Shown here: positions 1 through 8,300 of the stretch, one piece after another
Layout: every line of letters starts with the position of its first letter
Position numbering within the stretch: position 1 is the stretch's first letter
Origin: an uncultured Clostridium sp.
GTDB taxonomy: Bacteria > Bacillota > Clostridia > Clostridiales > Clostridiaceae
Direction of reading: 5' to 3'
DNA length: 33,918 nt
Assembly (NCBI GenBank): GCA_934755305.1
Contig: CAKVLD010000032.1
Coordinates: forward strand, 1 to 33,918
Position numbers and translations under genes: made by a program
Notes under the pieces: model-generated
What the model was told of the DNA's origin: nothing
The model's database searches: none
The model's input: only the letters and a program-made list of their open reading frames with translations

Positions 1-397
1 GTGTTAGATTCACATCTGATATATGAATATCTGTTTTAGTTTTATCTGCCACCCCCATAGACCAGTAACTAATATAATCCATATTCTTTTTTAAAGCTGT
101 CGCTTTCAATAAGTTGCATCCACCATCTACTCTTTCAGCTGTCATTCTTTCTCCTAAAGTATTGTAATTAATTCCCCTTTCATTTGTCCTGGCATCTACT
201 ACTTCACTAACACTTGGATTGCTATTTGACATATTCTTAATTTGATTATTATATTTATCCTCTAGTACTTTTTGTTTTGCAGCAACACTACTAGATTCTT
301 GATTAATTAAATCTATTGAATTATATATTGCAGGTCTCATTTCTTTTCCTGTACCTGCAGTTTTAATTTTCTTAAGCCAATATGATATATTTGCCAT
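1..397 (-). CDS. Baseplate/tail-fibre protein, N-terminal part (runs off left edge)
   Basis: An open frame starts at ATG 397 behind a strong site (AGGAGG about 5 bases upstream) and runs off position 1 with no stop, giving 132 residues. It starts MANISYWLKKIKTAGTGKEM. Further in is a VVDARTNERGINYNTLGERM stretch, resembling the VxDAR...LGERL linker found in BppU-type upper baseplate and fibre proteins of Gram-positive siphoviruses. It follows Tal, Ltp and a 91-residue structural gene, which is where host-recognition proteins are expected. The receptor-binding part would be in the missing C-terminal region. The family call is by motif resemblance only. Confidence 0.6.
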   Translation of the reverse strand, partial: MANISYWLKKIKTAGTGKEMRPAIYNSIDLINQESSSVAAKQKVLEDKYNNQIKNMSNSNPSVSEVVDARTNERGINYNTLGERMTAERVDGGCNLLKATALKKNMDYISYWSMGVADKTKTDIHISDVNLT

Positions 398-406
398 ACT
401 TCCTCC

Positions 407-682
407 TTATAAAGTTACTCCACTTATTTGTAAACTTATATTTTTATCAGCTGCAGCAATAATGTTTGTACAACAAATTGGATGATCTAATATTTTTGTA
501 TCCATACTAGGCACGGAAACTCTAAAAGGTGCTCCATCTATTGTTAATACTACCATTACTTCCTCTTCTGTATTATTTCCTATCATTATTGTTTTTGCTA
601 CTATTAAGCTTGTCTCACTCACTACTGTTTGTGGGGTAACTCCTATAATTCCTGTATAGAACTTTTTAATTTGTTCATTCAT
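407..682 (-). CDS. Small phage structural protein, probably baseplate-associated
   Basis: This 91-residue protein of unknown function has no signal peptide or membrane segment. The middle is beta-rich (VMVVLTIDGAPFRVSVPSM) and there is a short CC pair near residue 70. It ends 9 bases before the start of the adjacent baseplate gene and has an AGGAGG-like site before ATG 682, so the two are probably co-translated late genes. Position between Tal and the fibre gene suggests a baseplate or fibre accessory subunit. No catalytic motif is visible, and the assignment rests on context. Confidence 0.5.
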   Translation of the reverse strand: MNEQIKKFYTGIIGVTPQTVVSETSLIVAKTIMIGNNTEEEVMVVLTIDGAPFRVSVPSMDTKILDHPICCTNIIAAADKNISLQISGVTL

Positions 683-751
683 ATTTCTTTCCTCCTAAAT
701 TCACATTATTATAAATTTGATCTATGAACTCTTTAAGTATTTAGACAAAAT

Positions 752-786
752 TTTAAGGTAGTACTCATGTTGAATACTACCTTAAA
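752..786 (-). terminator. Intrinsic terminator of the Ltp-like gene
   Basis: A perfect 12-bp inverted repeat (TTTAAGGTAGTA / TACTACCTTAAA) with an 11-base loop lies about 55 bases after the Ltp-like stop codon. On the minus strand it is followed by the T-rich run AATTTTGTC. With the promoter upstream of that gene, it makes a closed transcription unit inside the late operon. Confidence 0.7.
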
Positions 787-841
787 CTTAACCATCAAAA
801 ATTTTTAAAACTAAAATTTTAAAAATATTTATATTCAAAAC

Positions 842-1321
842 TTATTTTAAATTATCCACTGCATATTTAGCTTCTTCTGGTGTAAACTTTTCTCCAGCTT
901 CAGAAGTCAGTTGATCATATATCCTATCTTTAGACATTGACATTGTTTCTTGATATGTCTTTGCTTTTTTTAATGCATTTTCCTTAAAATCTACATTTAA
1001 ATTATCTACAGCATACTGTGCTGCTTCTGCTGGAAACTTTTCTCCATATTCTGATGTTAATTGTTGATATATACCAGCTTTAGACATTGACATTGAATCA
1101 GAATAACTCTTTGCTTTTTTTAGTGCATTCTTATATTCTGTTGGTACATCGTTCTTTTCTTCTGATTTATCAACTGAAGTATCGTTCCTTGTCGTATTTG
1201 TTGAGGTATTTTTATCTTCAGTTTTTTTAGATCCTCCTGGTTTTAATGCACATATAGCAATTACTAATACTAATAATATAAACCACCCTCTTTTATAAAA
1301 TGGCTTTTTGCATTTAGACAT
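842..1321 (-). CDS. Ltp-type superinfection-exclusion membrane protein
   Basis: This 159-residue protein has one N-terminal membrane segment (about residues 12-28, rich in L/V/I), a polar Lys/Asp/Thr linker, and two tandem repeats of about 45 residues. Each repeat starts NALKKAK and contains MSMSK, IYxQLTSE, GEKF and YAVDNL. These are the host-cell-surface-exposed lipoprotein repeats (PF07553) of the Ltp family. In that family, the Streptococcus thermophilus phage TP-J34 protein blocks DNA entry of related phages. The Cys near residue 24 is not in a good lipobox (IAIC), so a transmembrane anchor is more likely than a lipid. The gene has its own promoter and terminator within the tail module, typical of a lysogenic cargo gene. 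Confidence 0.8.
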   Translation of the reverse strand: MSKCKKPFYKRGWFILLVLVIAICALKPGGSKKTEDKNTSTNTTRNDTSVDKSEEKNDVPTEYKNALKKAKSYSDSMSMSKAGIYQQLTSEYGEKFPAEAAQYAVDNLNVDFKENALKKAKTYQETMSMSKDRIYDQLTSEAGEKFTPEEAKYAVDNLK

Positions 1322-1352
1322 GTTATTTCCCCCCTTAAAATTGTTCTTCTAA

Positions 1353-1381
1353 ATTATACTTTATTATACTCTTTTTGTAAA
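1353..1381 (-). promoter_or_regulatory. SigA-type promoter of the Ltp-like gene
   Basis: On the minus strand, TTTACA (-35, 1381-1376) and a perfect TATAAT (-10, 1358-1353) are separated by exactly 17 bases. A strong AGGGGGG ribosome-binding site and the ATG follow about 30 bases downstream. This is one of the best housekeeping promoters in the window and should be active in the lysogen. Confidence 0.8.
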
Positions 1382-1477
1382 TAAATATATTTTTTTGAAT
1401 TTATTTATATTAATCTGTAGATTAATTAGTATTAACAAAGCACGTATATTTTAGTTTTAATATTAATATTCTTTCTT

Positions 1478-2686
1478 CTAAATTCCCATTATTATAAATT
1501 TCTTTTGATTATTTAATTCCATGATGTTATCTGATGTTTTCTTATTTAATTTTTTAACATCATTATTTAAATTAGTTGTTGTTATATTATTTTTTGACAT
1601 TTTATTATTTATAGTTTTGTTAATATTTAATTGCTTAACAGTAAACCCTTGGATTTCATCTCCAAGGGTTAGTTTATTTTTAGATGGATTTACTAAATCA
1701 ATCTCCATTTTATTAATCTGCATTCTTTTATTTAATCCATGAAAAGATGATTTCACTAAAGGATAATCGCCTATGTTAAAACCTTCTATAGAGCTATCTA
1801 GTAAACTTAAATCTAAAGCTGATAATTCAATAGTTAATGCTAAGTTACAACATTCATTTAAATATTGCTTGGCTTTAGTTAATAAGTTACTTGCAACTGT
1901 AACATCACTAAATTCAACTGTTCGCCATATCTTTCCGTATATTTTTTCAGCTTCTTTAGAACAAATATAATCTAAACCATTATTAACAGATTTTATTGTT
2001 AAATAATTTCCTGCATCATCTTTTGAACCATAAGGAATAATATATGTTGCTAAATCTGTAGCTTTTGTATATTGATTAAGGTCTAAAATATTTTTCTTAA
2101 ACTCTATAGACTGACTTACCTCTTCACCACTCTTTGTTAGATAATCTAAGTACTTCATATCTTTATAATATCTAACCTTTAAATAACCACCTAATTTATC
2201 TAATAATCTATTTTGTATTGTTTTCCATGTATTCTCATATGTTTCTGATTTTCTATAAAGAGTTTCCTCTCCATCAAAGTCAACTACATCAACTTTTCCT
2301 ATTTTAAATTGTTTATATCCATCTACTTGGCTATTATGATTATTTATTAATGTTTGTAGAAAATCTTTAACACTCATATTGTGATATTCAAAGGGCCTAA
2401 CAATAGAATCATTAAAATAGTCTAAAACTCCTACTATTTTACATGAAGAATTATTATAAAAATTTTTACTATCTTCTAATGATCTGCCCTCAAAAATTAT
2501 CTCATTATCTTTAAAAACTTTTATATTACCTCTAAGTTTAGTTATGTTACATGGATTACTAGAGGGAAGAATAAATGTTAAGCTATCACTTTTATTTAAC
2601 TCTTTAGATATTTTAGGTTCTAATACTAATCTTTTCTCACTTCTTATATCATAAAGCACTTCATTGTCTACAACAATTTGATACAC
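1478..2686 (-). CDS. Tail-associated protein (Tal / prophage endopeptidase tail family)
   Basis: This 402-residue protein starts at GTG 2686, which overlaps the Dit stop codon (TAGTG). It opens MYQIVVDNEVLYDIRSEKRL and continues with a beta-rich gp27-like region (KISKELNKSDSLTFILPSS, then GNIKVFKDNEIIFEGR). This is the usual start of siphovirus Tal proteins of the endopeptidase-tail family (PF06605). Tal forms the trimeric hub and tip of the tail tube below Dit. The C-terminus is coiled-coil-like (KLNKKTSDNIMELNNQ) and stops there, so no peptidoglycan hydrolase domain is attached. Order TMP-Dit-Tal is the standard siphovirus order. Confidence 0.85.
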   Translation of the reverse strand: MYQIVVDNEVLYDIRSEKRLVLEPKISKELNKSDSLTFILPSSNPCNITKLRGNIKVFKDNEIIFEGRSLEDSKNFYNNSSCKIVGVLDYFNDSIVRPFEYHNMSVKDFLQTLINNHNSQVDGYKQFKIGKVDVVDFDGEETLYRKSETYENTWKTIQNRLLDKLGGYLKVRYYKDMKYLDYLTKSGEEVSQSIEFKKNILDLNQYTKATDLATYIIPYGSKDDAGNYLTIKSVNNGLDYICSKEAEKIYGKIWRTVEFSDVTVASNLLTKAKQYLNECCNLALTIELSALDLSLLDSSIEGFNIGDYPLVKSSFHGLNKRMQINKMEIDLVNPSKNKLTLGDEIQGFTVKQLNINKTINNKMSKNNITTTNLNNDVKKLNKKTSDNIMELNNQKKFIIMGI

Positions 2687-3381
2687 TAAAGACTCCCTCC
2701 CCTGTATTCTATTGAAATAGTTGCATCACCAGTAAATAACAAATAATTATCTCCTTGTATTAAATTAACATCCAATAATTCACTTTTTCCTTTAGGAATA
2801 TCATAATTTTTATTATTGAAAGTTAGTTTTATTGCTTTTGATGTAGTTATTATAGGATGTATTACTTTTCTTAATCCTATTATTGTTAGCCACATTGTTC
2901 CATTAACTTGTAAATCTTTATATTCTCTTATGATTCCATCTTCAAATGAAAATGTATCCCATATCCAATCTTCAGTACTGCTATAAATCTCATATTTATA
3001 TGGATCTACTTCTGCCTTAATTACTATCTTCCCCATTCTTTTATCTGTTTCAGTTTTATCTACTTTTACTCTCCCTATATAATAAAATCCTGTATCTTTA
3101 TCTAGAATTATCTTCATCTTTTTACCATGCAAATAATTCATTACTTCGCTATAGATACTTGGAAATAATGAAATAGGTTTTAATGTAATAAATTCAGCTT
3201 CTATTGTTCTATTATCATATTTAATATCATTATCTAATACATCACTTAAATCTATTACTCCATCTCTACCAGGTACTTCTATTGTATTTTCTTTTATTTT
3301 TGGTACTGATATTGTTAGACTAGCTAAATATAAATTCCAATCATTAAATGTATGTTTATCTCCAAAAGTTATACCCTGCAT
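2686..3381 (-). CDS. Distal tail protein (Dit)
   Basis: This 231-residue protein has the Dit/phage_tail_2 pattern: an N-terminal MQGITFGDKHTFNDWNLYL stretch with LTISVPKIKENTIEVPGRDG, the PGRDGVIDLS motif characteristic of this family, a beta-rich belt domain and a galectin-like C-terminal half. Dit hexamers join the tail tube to the baseplate. The start codon overlaps the end of the tape-measure gene and the stop overlaps the Tal start, indicating translational coupling across all three tail-tip genes. Confidence 0.88.
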   Translation of the reverse strand: MQGITFGDKHTFNDWNLYLASLTISVPKIKENTIEVPGRDGVIDLSDVLDNDIKYDNRTIEAEFITLKPISLFPSIYSEVMNYLHGKKMKIILDKDTGFYYIGRVKVDKTETDKRMGKIVIKAEVDPYKYEIYSSTEDWIWDTFSFEDGIIREYKDLQVNGTMWLTIIGLRKVIHPIITTSKAIKLTFNNKNYDIPKGKSELLDVNLIQGDNYLLFTGDATISIEYRGGSL

Positions 3382-5945
3382 TAACTATTCCCCCTCTCCT
3401 GATACATCATATTATTACCTAAGCCATTATTGATTGGATTAATTAATGCTCCTGCTATTGCTCCAGTATCAAGCATTACTTTTCTATTTAATAAAGATGG
3501 TAATATTTCAGATAATAAACTATACATTTTATCTAAAGAATTTGATAATACCTCTAAATTAGCATTATCTTTCTCTATACTTATATCTGCAATATTATTT
3601 TGTTTTTCATTTTCAAAAGAATAATTTCCTAATACACTACTACTAATATCTATAGTTTTATTTATAGCTCTTTCAATATTTTTATTAGTGTTTTCATTTT
3701 CTTCTTCAAATCCCACACTAATACCTTGAGCCATATATTTACCTACTTCATCTCTCATAACATGGGAAGGTGAATGAATCCCAAGTGCATCTTTAAATCC
3801 ATCAACAATACTTGAAGCAAAACCTGTTACTTTATCCCATAACCAACCTGCAGCACCTGAAATACCATTCCATATTCCTTGGACTATATTTTGTCCTATA
3901 GATAACATTCTTCCTGGAATACTTGAAATTGTACTAACTATAGCATTTACTAGATTACTAGCTGCATTAACACCTGCATTAAATAAACTTGAACCCCAAT
4001 TAATTACGCTTGATACTGCATTACTTAGCCACTGCCACATTACTCCTGGCAACTGTGATAACCACTCTCCTATAGAAACAATTATTTGAGGTATTGTAAC
4101 TGTTAAAAATGTTATTAAATTTTGAAACCACGTACTTATTGTTACTAATATACTTCCTAATAAATAACCTATATTATATGGTATCTGTGTAAACCAATTT
4201 ACTATACTTGTCCAGGTAGAACTTAACCACTCTCCTAAGCTAGTCCATAAGTTAGAAAACCATTCCCCTATACTTGTTATAATTCCACCAAGCCAACCTA
4301 AAACATTACCTGGTAACTCCATAAACCATTGTCCTAAGGCTTCAAAAAAACTTGGAATAGTTTCTGTAAAAAAGCTTACTAAACTGTTCCAAGCGTTTGG
4401 AATTGTTTCTGTAAAGAAACTTACAATATATTCACCTAATGAATTTACTTTCTCTCTAAACCAATCACACTTAGTATATAGTATTGTTAATACTGCAATA
4501 GCTCCTGTAATCGCAATTACAGCTATTCCTATTGGACTTAAAGAAAAACTTAAGTTTAATGCTTCCATTACTGTTTTTCCTGCTTCTATAGATGTTTTTA
4601 AAGCTTTAAACTTTCCAATTAAATCACTTATAGTTGTTACTATCTTAAATACTCCAAATGCTACTCCTAATTCTGTTAATAACGGAATTATTGTATCTAA
4701 ATTATCTATTATTAATTCTATTGTATTTACGAACTTTTCAGCTAATATTCCTATTACCTCTTCAATTTGTGGCATATGCTCTTGTATCTTATTTGCAAAC
4801 TCTTGTATTCTTGGTATACCTTTTTCCTGAAACCAATTAGCAAATCTATTTAAAGTAGGTAATATACTCTCACCTAATGGTAATAACACATTAGTTTCTA
4901 AAGTTCTTTTTATACCTTCTATTGCACTTCCAAAATCATCATATTTTATATTATTTATTTCCTCAATTGTATCAGCTGTTTTATCAAAATAATCATTAGC
5001 TGTAGACAATGAAGTAACTACTTGTGGTCCTAAGTCTTCCCACATAGTACCTAGTAAATCAGTACCTGCTAAATTTTGCTTTATAGGATCATCACACTTA
5101 GCCAAGCTTTCTATAACTTGATTAAAAGCTCCTTTTGCACTTTCTCCCCCTTTGCTAAATTTATTAGCCATTTCATCTGCATTAAGGCCTAATGTTTCAA
5201 AACCTTCTTTAGTTGTATCTGAACCATCTATAACTCTTATAGATAATTCCTTCACAGCATCTCCAATCTTATCAAGATTGAAGGCTCCTGCTTGAGTTCC
5301 TGAATCAAAAACCGAAAACATGTCCTCTACATCCATACCCAGCTTACTAAATTGAACTGAATACTCATTTACACTATCTATTAATTCTCCTGAATAATTC
5401 AAACCATCTTGTTGTCCTTGTGCAAGCATGGTGAATGCTTCTTTTGCACTTACACCAAAATTGTCCATTAGAGCTTTTGCTGCTCTAGTTGATTCATTTA
5501 CATCTACTTCAAAGGTATCTCGAAAACCTAATGCATATTCTGTTGTCTTTTTAAGTTCATCTCCTGTAAGCCATAAATTAGTCCTAACTTGACTCATTGA
5601 ATTTGCAACATCATCAAAATTTTCTCCAAAGTTATTCCCATATACATCTTTTATTGTTTTTCCAAACTCCTCCATGTCACTTTTAGTTGCTCCAGTAGCT
5701 ACTTGGAATTGATTACAAGCTTTTTCATAATCATTACTTGCTTTTACTGCAAAAGTTCCCATAGCTAATGCTGCACTTCCTGCAGCTGCTCCTATTGCTA
5801 TTCCCCATTTCTTAACTGTCTCAACGCCTTTAATTAATGTATTACCTAGACCTACACTTTTATTATCTGTTCTTTGCAAAGAATCTTCTGCAGCAGTAGT
5901 ATCAACAAAAACAGAACCCATTAACTTAAATACTTCAAACGCCAT
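3381..5945 (-). CDS. Tape measure protein
   Basis: This 854-residue protein sets tail length by templating the tail tube. The first ~330 residues carry the typical tape-measure core (RVIDGSDTTKEGFETLGLNA, DNFGVSAKEAFTMLAQGQQD). Hydrophobic membrane-like stretches follow around residues 420-500, then a long region of Trp-rich repeats (SxGEWLSxxWTSIVxWF-like). A GxHSPSHVMRDEVGKYMAQGI signature near residue 735 is very common at the end of Firmicutes tape measures. At about 0.15 nm per residue the tail would be roughly 130 nm. A strong GGAGGGG site precedes ATG 5945. Confidence 0.95.
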   Translation of the reverse strand: MAFEVFKLMGSVFVDTTAAEDSLQRTDNKSVGLGNTLIKGVETVKKWGIAIGAAAGSAALAMGTFAVKASNDYEKACNQFQVATGATKSDMEEFGKTIKDVYGNNFGENFDDVANSMSQVRTNLWLTGDELKKTTEYALGFRDTFEVDVNESTRAAKALMDNFGVSAKEAFTMLAQGQQDGLNYSGELIDSVNEYSVQFSKLGMDVEDMFSVFDSGTQAGAFNLDKIGDAVKELSIRVIDGSDTTKEGFETLGLNADEMANKFSKGGESAKGAFNQVIESLAKCDDPIKQNLAGTDLLGTMWEDLGPQVVTSLSTANDYFDKTADTIEEINNIKYDDFGSAIEGIKRTLETNVLLPLGESILPTLNRFANWFQEKGIPRIQEFANKIQEHMPQIEEVIGILAEKFVNTIELIIDNLDTIIPLLTELGVAFGVFKIVTTISDLIGKFKALKTSIEAGKTVMEALNLSFSLSPIGIAVIAITGAIAVLTILYTKCDWFREKVNSLGEYIVSFFTETIPNAWNSLVSFFTETIPSFFEALGQWFMELPGNVLGWLGGIITSIGEWFSNLWTSLGEWLSSTWTSIVNWFTQIPYNIGYLLGSILVTISTWFQNLITFLTVTIPQIIVSIGEWLSQLPGVMWQWLSNAVSSVINWGSSLFNAGVNAASNLVNAIVSTISSIPGRMLSIGQNIVQGIWNGISGAAGWLWDKVTGFASSIVDGFKDALGIHSPSHVMRDEVGKYMAQGISVGFEEENENTNKNIERAINKTIDISSSVLGNYSFENEKQNNIADISIEKDNANLEVLSNSLDKMYSLLSEILPSLLNRKVMLDTGAIAGALINPINNGLGNNMMYQERGNS

Positions 5946-5960
5946 ATTTCCCCTCCTTTC

Positions 5961-6221
5961 TTACAAAGTTAAATCTATAATTCCTTTTACTTTATTAAAT
6001 ATTTCATCTTTATCTATCTTTTCTTCTTGCCTCTCCTTATTTTCTGAATATCCTATTAGCTTCTTAAACTCATTTAAAGATTTATCGCTATGACTTAAAA
6101 CCCACATTAAAAATATCTTTTCCTCATTCTTTTCTATGGCTGCAGCTTCAATAAGCTTAAAACCTTCTAAATAATCTAATTCAAGCATATAATTAATATC
6201 TGAATATCTACTAAGAAGCAA
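5961..6221 (-). CDS. Tail assembly chaperone, frameshift-encoded C-terminal part (gpT-like)
   Basis: This 86-codon frame follows the upstream chaperone gene and has only a TTG and no ribosome-binding site at its 5' end. It is open without interruption back to a T_TTT_TTA slippery heptamer at 6266-6260. A -1 shift there would join it to the upstream product to give about 215 residues. This is the gpG/gpGT arrangement of lambda and many siphoviruses, in which the longer form chaperones the tape measure before tail-tube assembly. The part after the shift is acidic and helical (LIEAAAIEKNEEKIFLMWVL). It sits directly upstream of the tape measure gene, as expected. Confidence 0.8.
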   Translation of the reverse strand: MLLSRYSDINYMLELDYLEGFKLIEAAAIEKNEEKIFLMWVLSHSDKSLNEFKKLIGYSENKERQEEKIDKDEIFNKVKGIIDLTL

Positions 6222-6241
6222 CTCTTGATACTTTATTAAAT

Positions 6242-6607
6242 CTATAGAGTTGCTTGAGATAAAAAACTTCTTAAATCATTTTCCTTTGCTAAAATCTTTA
6301 AGTTATTTAAGAATTCTAGTGGAGACATTTCTTCTACTTCTTTTTCTGTAATCTCAAAAATTGAAGCAAATAACTTGTAAAGGTCTTTTTCTATTCCTTC
6401 ATCACTTATCTTTTCTATAATTGAAAAAATAATATTTATTCCAATGTCTTCTGCCTTATCATCTAAATTTTTCTTATTATTCTTTTCATCATCTACAATC
6501 TTCTTAACGCTAGGATCTTTAATAATATCTCTTAAAGTTTCTTTTAAATTTGCCTTTTTAATTAGTCTTGCAACTGAAAATGTATCTCTTAATTGTAATT
6601 TTCTCAT
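6242..6607 (-). CDS. Tail assembly chaperone (gpG-like)
   Basis: This 121-residue, highly charged helical protein begins MRKLQLRDTFSVARLIKKAN, a start typical of Firmicutes tail assembly chaperones located between the tail tube and tape measure genes. The normal stop is at 6242. A slippery T_TTT_TTA lies six codons before the stop, so a fraction of ribosomes should continue into the -1 frame that ends at 5961. A GGAGGAAAT site precedes ATG 6607. Confidence 0.85.
   Translation of the reverse strand: MRKLQLRDTFSVARLIKKANLKETLRDIIKDPSVKKIVDDEKNNKKNLDDKAEDIGINIIFSIIEKISDEGIEKDLYKLFASIFEITEKEVEEMSPLEFLNNLKILAKENDLRSFLSQATL
6260..6266 (-). promoter_or_regulatory. Programmed -1 ribosomal frameshift site (T_TTT_TTA)
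   Basis: On the minus strand the zero-frame codons are AGT-TTT-TTA, giving the heptamer T TTT TTA in the correct X_XXY_YYZ phase. It has the same sequence as the HIV-1 gag-pol slip site. The -1 frame is open from here to 5961, while the zero frame stops at 6242. Position at the end of the first tail chaperone gene is where such sites are conserved in siphoviruses. Confidence 0.87.
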
Positions 6608-6650
6608 TGATATTTCCTCCTTAAATTAAAATAAGAAGCTATTACGCTCC

Positions 6651-7487
6651 TTATTTTGTTTCTATAATATATTTTTCTGTCATTGTTAAACTATCAGCTT
6701 TACCTGACTTAAATGATTTTGCCTTTAAAATAGTATTAGTACTTATTGTAATGGCTTCTGAATATTTAGGATCACTTGAAGTAGGTTCAAATCCATTTGT
6801 TGTATAATGTATAGTTGCACCAGCTTCTGTTGTAGTTAATGTAACTGACTTACTAGAATTATAAGTACCTCCTTTTATATTAGCTATTGGAGCAGCTATA
6901 TTATTTTTCTTTGGATAATATATAGCATATGGGGGACTGTCTAAATCATCTTCAGTATAATGACCATATACTGTTACTGCTAATACTGCTTCTTTTTTAT
7001 CTTCTGTTTTTATATCTAAACCATCAGTACTTAAAGCATTATAAATCTGAATAATTACTGGTATATTACTTCCTGTTATAGTCCCTATATAGGTTAAGTT
7101 ATCCATGTAATCATCATCAACAAAATAACTTCTCCCTTTAATTATGTTGTAAGTTCCATTACTTGTTGTATCTATATCTGCTGCACCTAAAGCTAACTTT
7201 AAACTATCCTCTGTAGTTTCAATTAAATTCATAGTTTGACTAACTTCCCAGGAATCTATTATTTCTAAACCTTGAGCTTTTCCTGCTACTCCATCTACTT
7301 CGATTTGCCTTACTGTAGCTACTGCTTTAAATTCCCCTCCTCCTTGTGTAGCTCCTAAAAGCTTTCCATCTGCTATTGCACTTTCTAAAGTATCTACTCC
7401 CACCTTAAAGTTTTTAAAAAATGCTCCTGCTCCAGTTAATAAGTTTTCCTTTGTCTTTTTAGTAAAACCACTTTTTGCTTTTCTCAT
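6651..7487 (-). CDS. Major tail (tube) protein with C-terminal chitobiase-type Ig-like domain
   Basis: This 278-residue protein lies between the tail terminator and tail chaperone genes. The first ~195 residues have the tail-tube fold pattern (LTGAGAFFKNF, DSWEVSQTMNLIETTEDSLKLALGA, GRSYFVDDDYMDNLTYIGTI). The last ~80 residues form a separate Ig-like module (GGTYNSSKSVTLTTTEAGAT, then IHYTTNGFEPTSSDPKYSE). That module matches the CHB_HEX_C_1 type of chitobiase/hexosaminidase C-terminal domain often added to surface and tail proteins. It would decorate the outside of the tail tube and may help adsorb to glycans. Confidence 0.85.
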   Translation of the reverse strand: MRKAKSGFTKKTKENLLTGAGAFFKNFKVGVDTLESAIADGKLLGATQGGGEFKAVATVRQIEVDGVAGKAQGLEIIDSWEVSQTMNLIETTEDSLKLALGAADIDTTSNGTYNIIKGRSYFVDDDYMDNLTYIGTITGSNIPVIIQIYNALSTDGLDIKTEDKKEAVLAVTVYGHYTEDDLDSPPYAIYYPKKNNIAAPIANIKGGTYNSSKSVTLTTTEAGATIHYTTNGFEPTSSDPKYSEAITISTNTILKAKSFKSGKADSLTMTEKYIIETK

Positions 7488-7489
7488 TG

Positions 7490-7864
7490 CTATTTCTCCT
7501 TTCCATAATAATTTAATGTATAGCTTAAATTAATTCTTTGTAACTCTTTATCCTGGTCCTCTAACCATTGTCTATTGTTATCATTGCAAAAAATAATAGT
7601 ATGCTGAATACTACATACTATCTCATCATTTAATCTATTTTCTATATCATCTACTAAATTTTCAATTACTTCTGTAGATGTGCCTTTATTCCATACATCA
7701 ATTTCTAATTGTTTTAAATATTCACCATAATCCTTTATTTTATAAACAACATAAGGAAATGAAGTTTTTTCTGTAGCACTTTTATAACTTACATTACTTG
7801 CTACTTCCTTTAATAATTTTTGTATATCTTTTCTTAATTCTAGTGTTTTACCTATCTTCTCCAC
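7490..7864 (-). CDS. Tail terminator / head-tail joining protein
   Basis: This protein of about 120-130 residues has the gpU/tail-terminator layout: helical N-terminus, SYKSATEKTSFPYVVYKIKD, then a helix (STEVIENLVDDIENRLND) and a C-terminal strand LSYTLNYYG. It is the last neck gene before the tail tube. The start is unclear. No ATG exists; GTG codons occur at 7885 (no binding site) and 7864 (inside the AGGAGGTG site itself). The best-placed codon is ATA at 7855, 8 bases after AGGAGG, overlapping the upstream stop by 8 bases. GTG 7864 is used here as the conventional choice. Confidence 0.78.
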   Translation of the reverse strand: MEKIGKTLELRKDIQKLLKEVASNVSYKSATEKTSFPYVVYKIKDYGEYLKQLEIDVWNKGTSTEVIENLVDDIENRLNDEIVCSIQHTIIFCNDNNRQWLEDQDKELQRINLSYTLNYYGKEK

Positions 7865-8300
7865 CTCCTGTATATTCCTCTTCACTTATTAAACCTAATG
7901 CTCTAGCTTCATCTTCCATAGCACTTAAATATTTAGCTTCAATCTTTATAATTTCATTTATATTTTCCTTTGCTGCTTTTTCTAATAGTCCTAAGCCATT
8001 TATTTTTACAGTTCCTTTCTCTTGAAAAGCTCCATAAAATCCTCCTGGCTTTAATCCTACTTGTAAGTTAGGCATTTTATCTCTTGTTCTTACCCAATAT
8101 TGAGTATACCTGCTTACTCTACCTTTTCTCCTTCTAAAATGGCTATAATAACTTTTTCTAAACCTATTACATATAAATTTACCTACATCTCTAAGAGCTG
8201 CCCTTGTCAGTTCTCTTATAGTGTAATTTGCCCTGTCTACATTACTTACATATTTAACACCATTTCTATTTATCTTTATTACACTACGTGGCACTGACAT
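7848..8300 (-). CDS. HK97 gp10-like tail completion/neck protein
   Basis: This 150-residue basic protein carries the HK97 gp10 family pattern: IRELTRAALRDVGKFICNRF, a basic RRRKGR segment, LQVGLKPGGFYGAFQEKGT and an amphipathic C-terminal helix. The family forms part of the head-tail interface. ATG 8300 is chosen because GGGGTG lies 6 bases upstream; a longer frame to 8309 lacks this spacing. It overlaps the preceding connector gene by 17 bases, in keeping with the tightly packed neck module. Confidence 0.82.
   Translation of the reverse strand: MSVPRSVIKINRNGVKYVSNVDRANYTIRELTRAALRDVGKFICNRFRKSYYSHFRRRKGRVSRYTQYWVRTRDKMPNLQVGLKPGGFYGAFQEKGTVKINGLGLLEKAAKENINEIIKIEAKYLSAMEDEARALGLISEEEYTGGGEDR

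Noticed and set aside
842..1321. Classical lipoprotein call for the Ltp-like protein
   Set aside because: The Cys near residue 24 lies in VIAIC, which lacks the Gly/Ala/Ser before Cys required for a lipobox. A transmembrane anchor fits better.
8253..8263. Further integrase arm-site copy (ATGGTGTTAAA on the minus strand)
   Set aside because: A single copy inside the gp10-like gene, far from any attachment site; expected by chance in AT-rich DNA.
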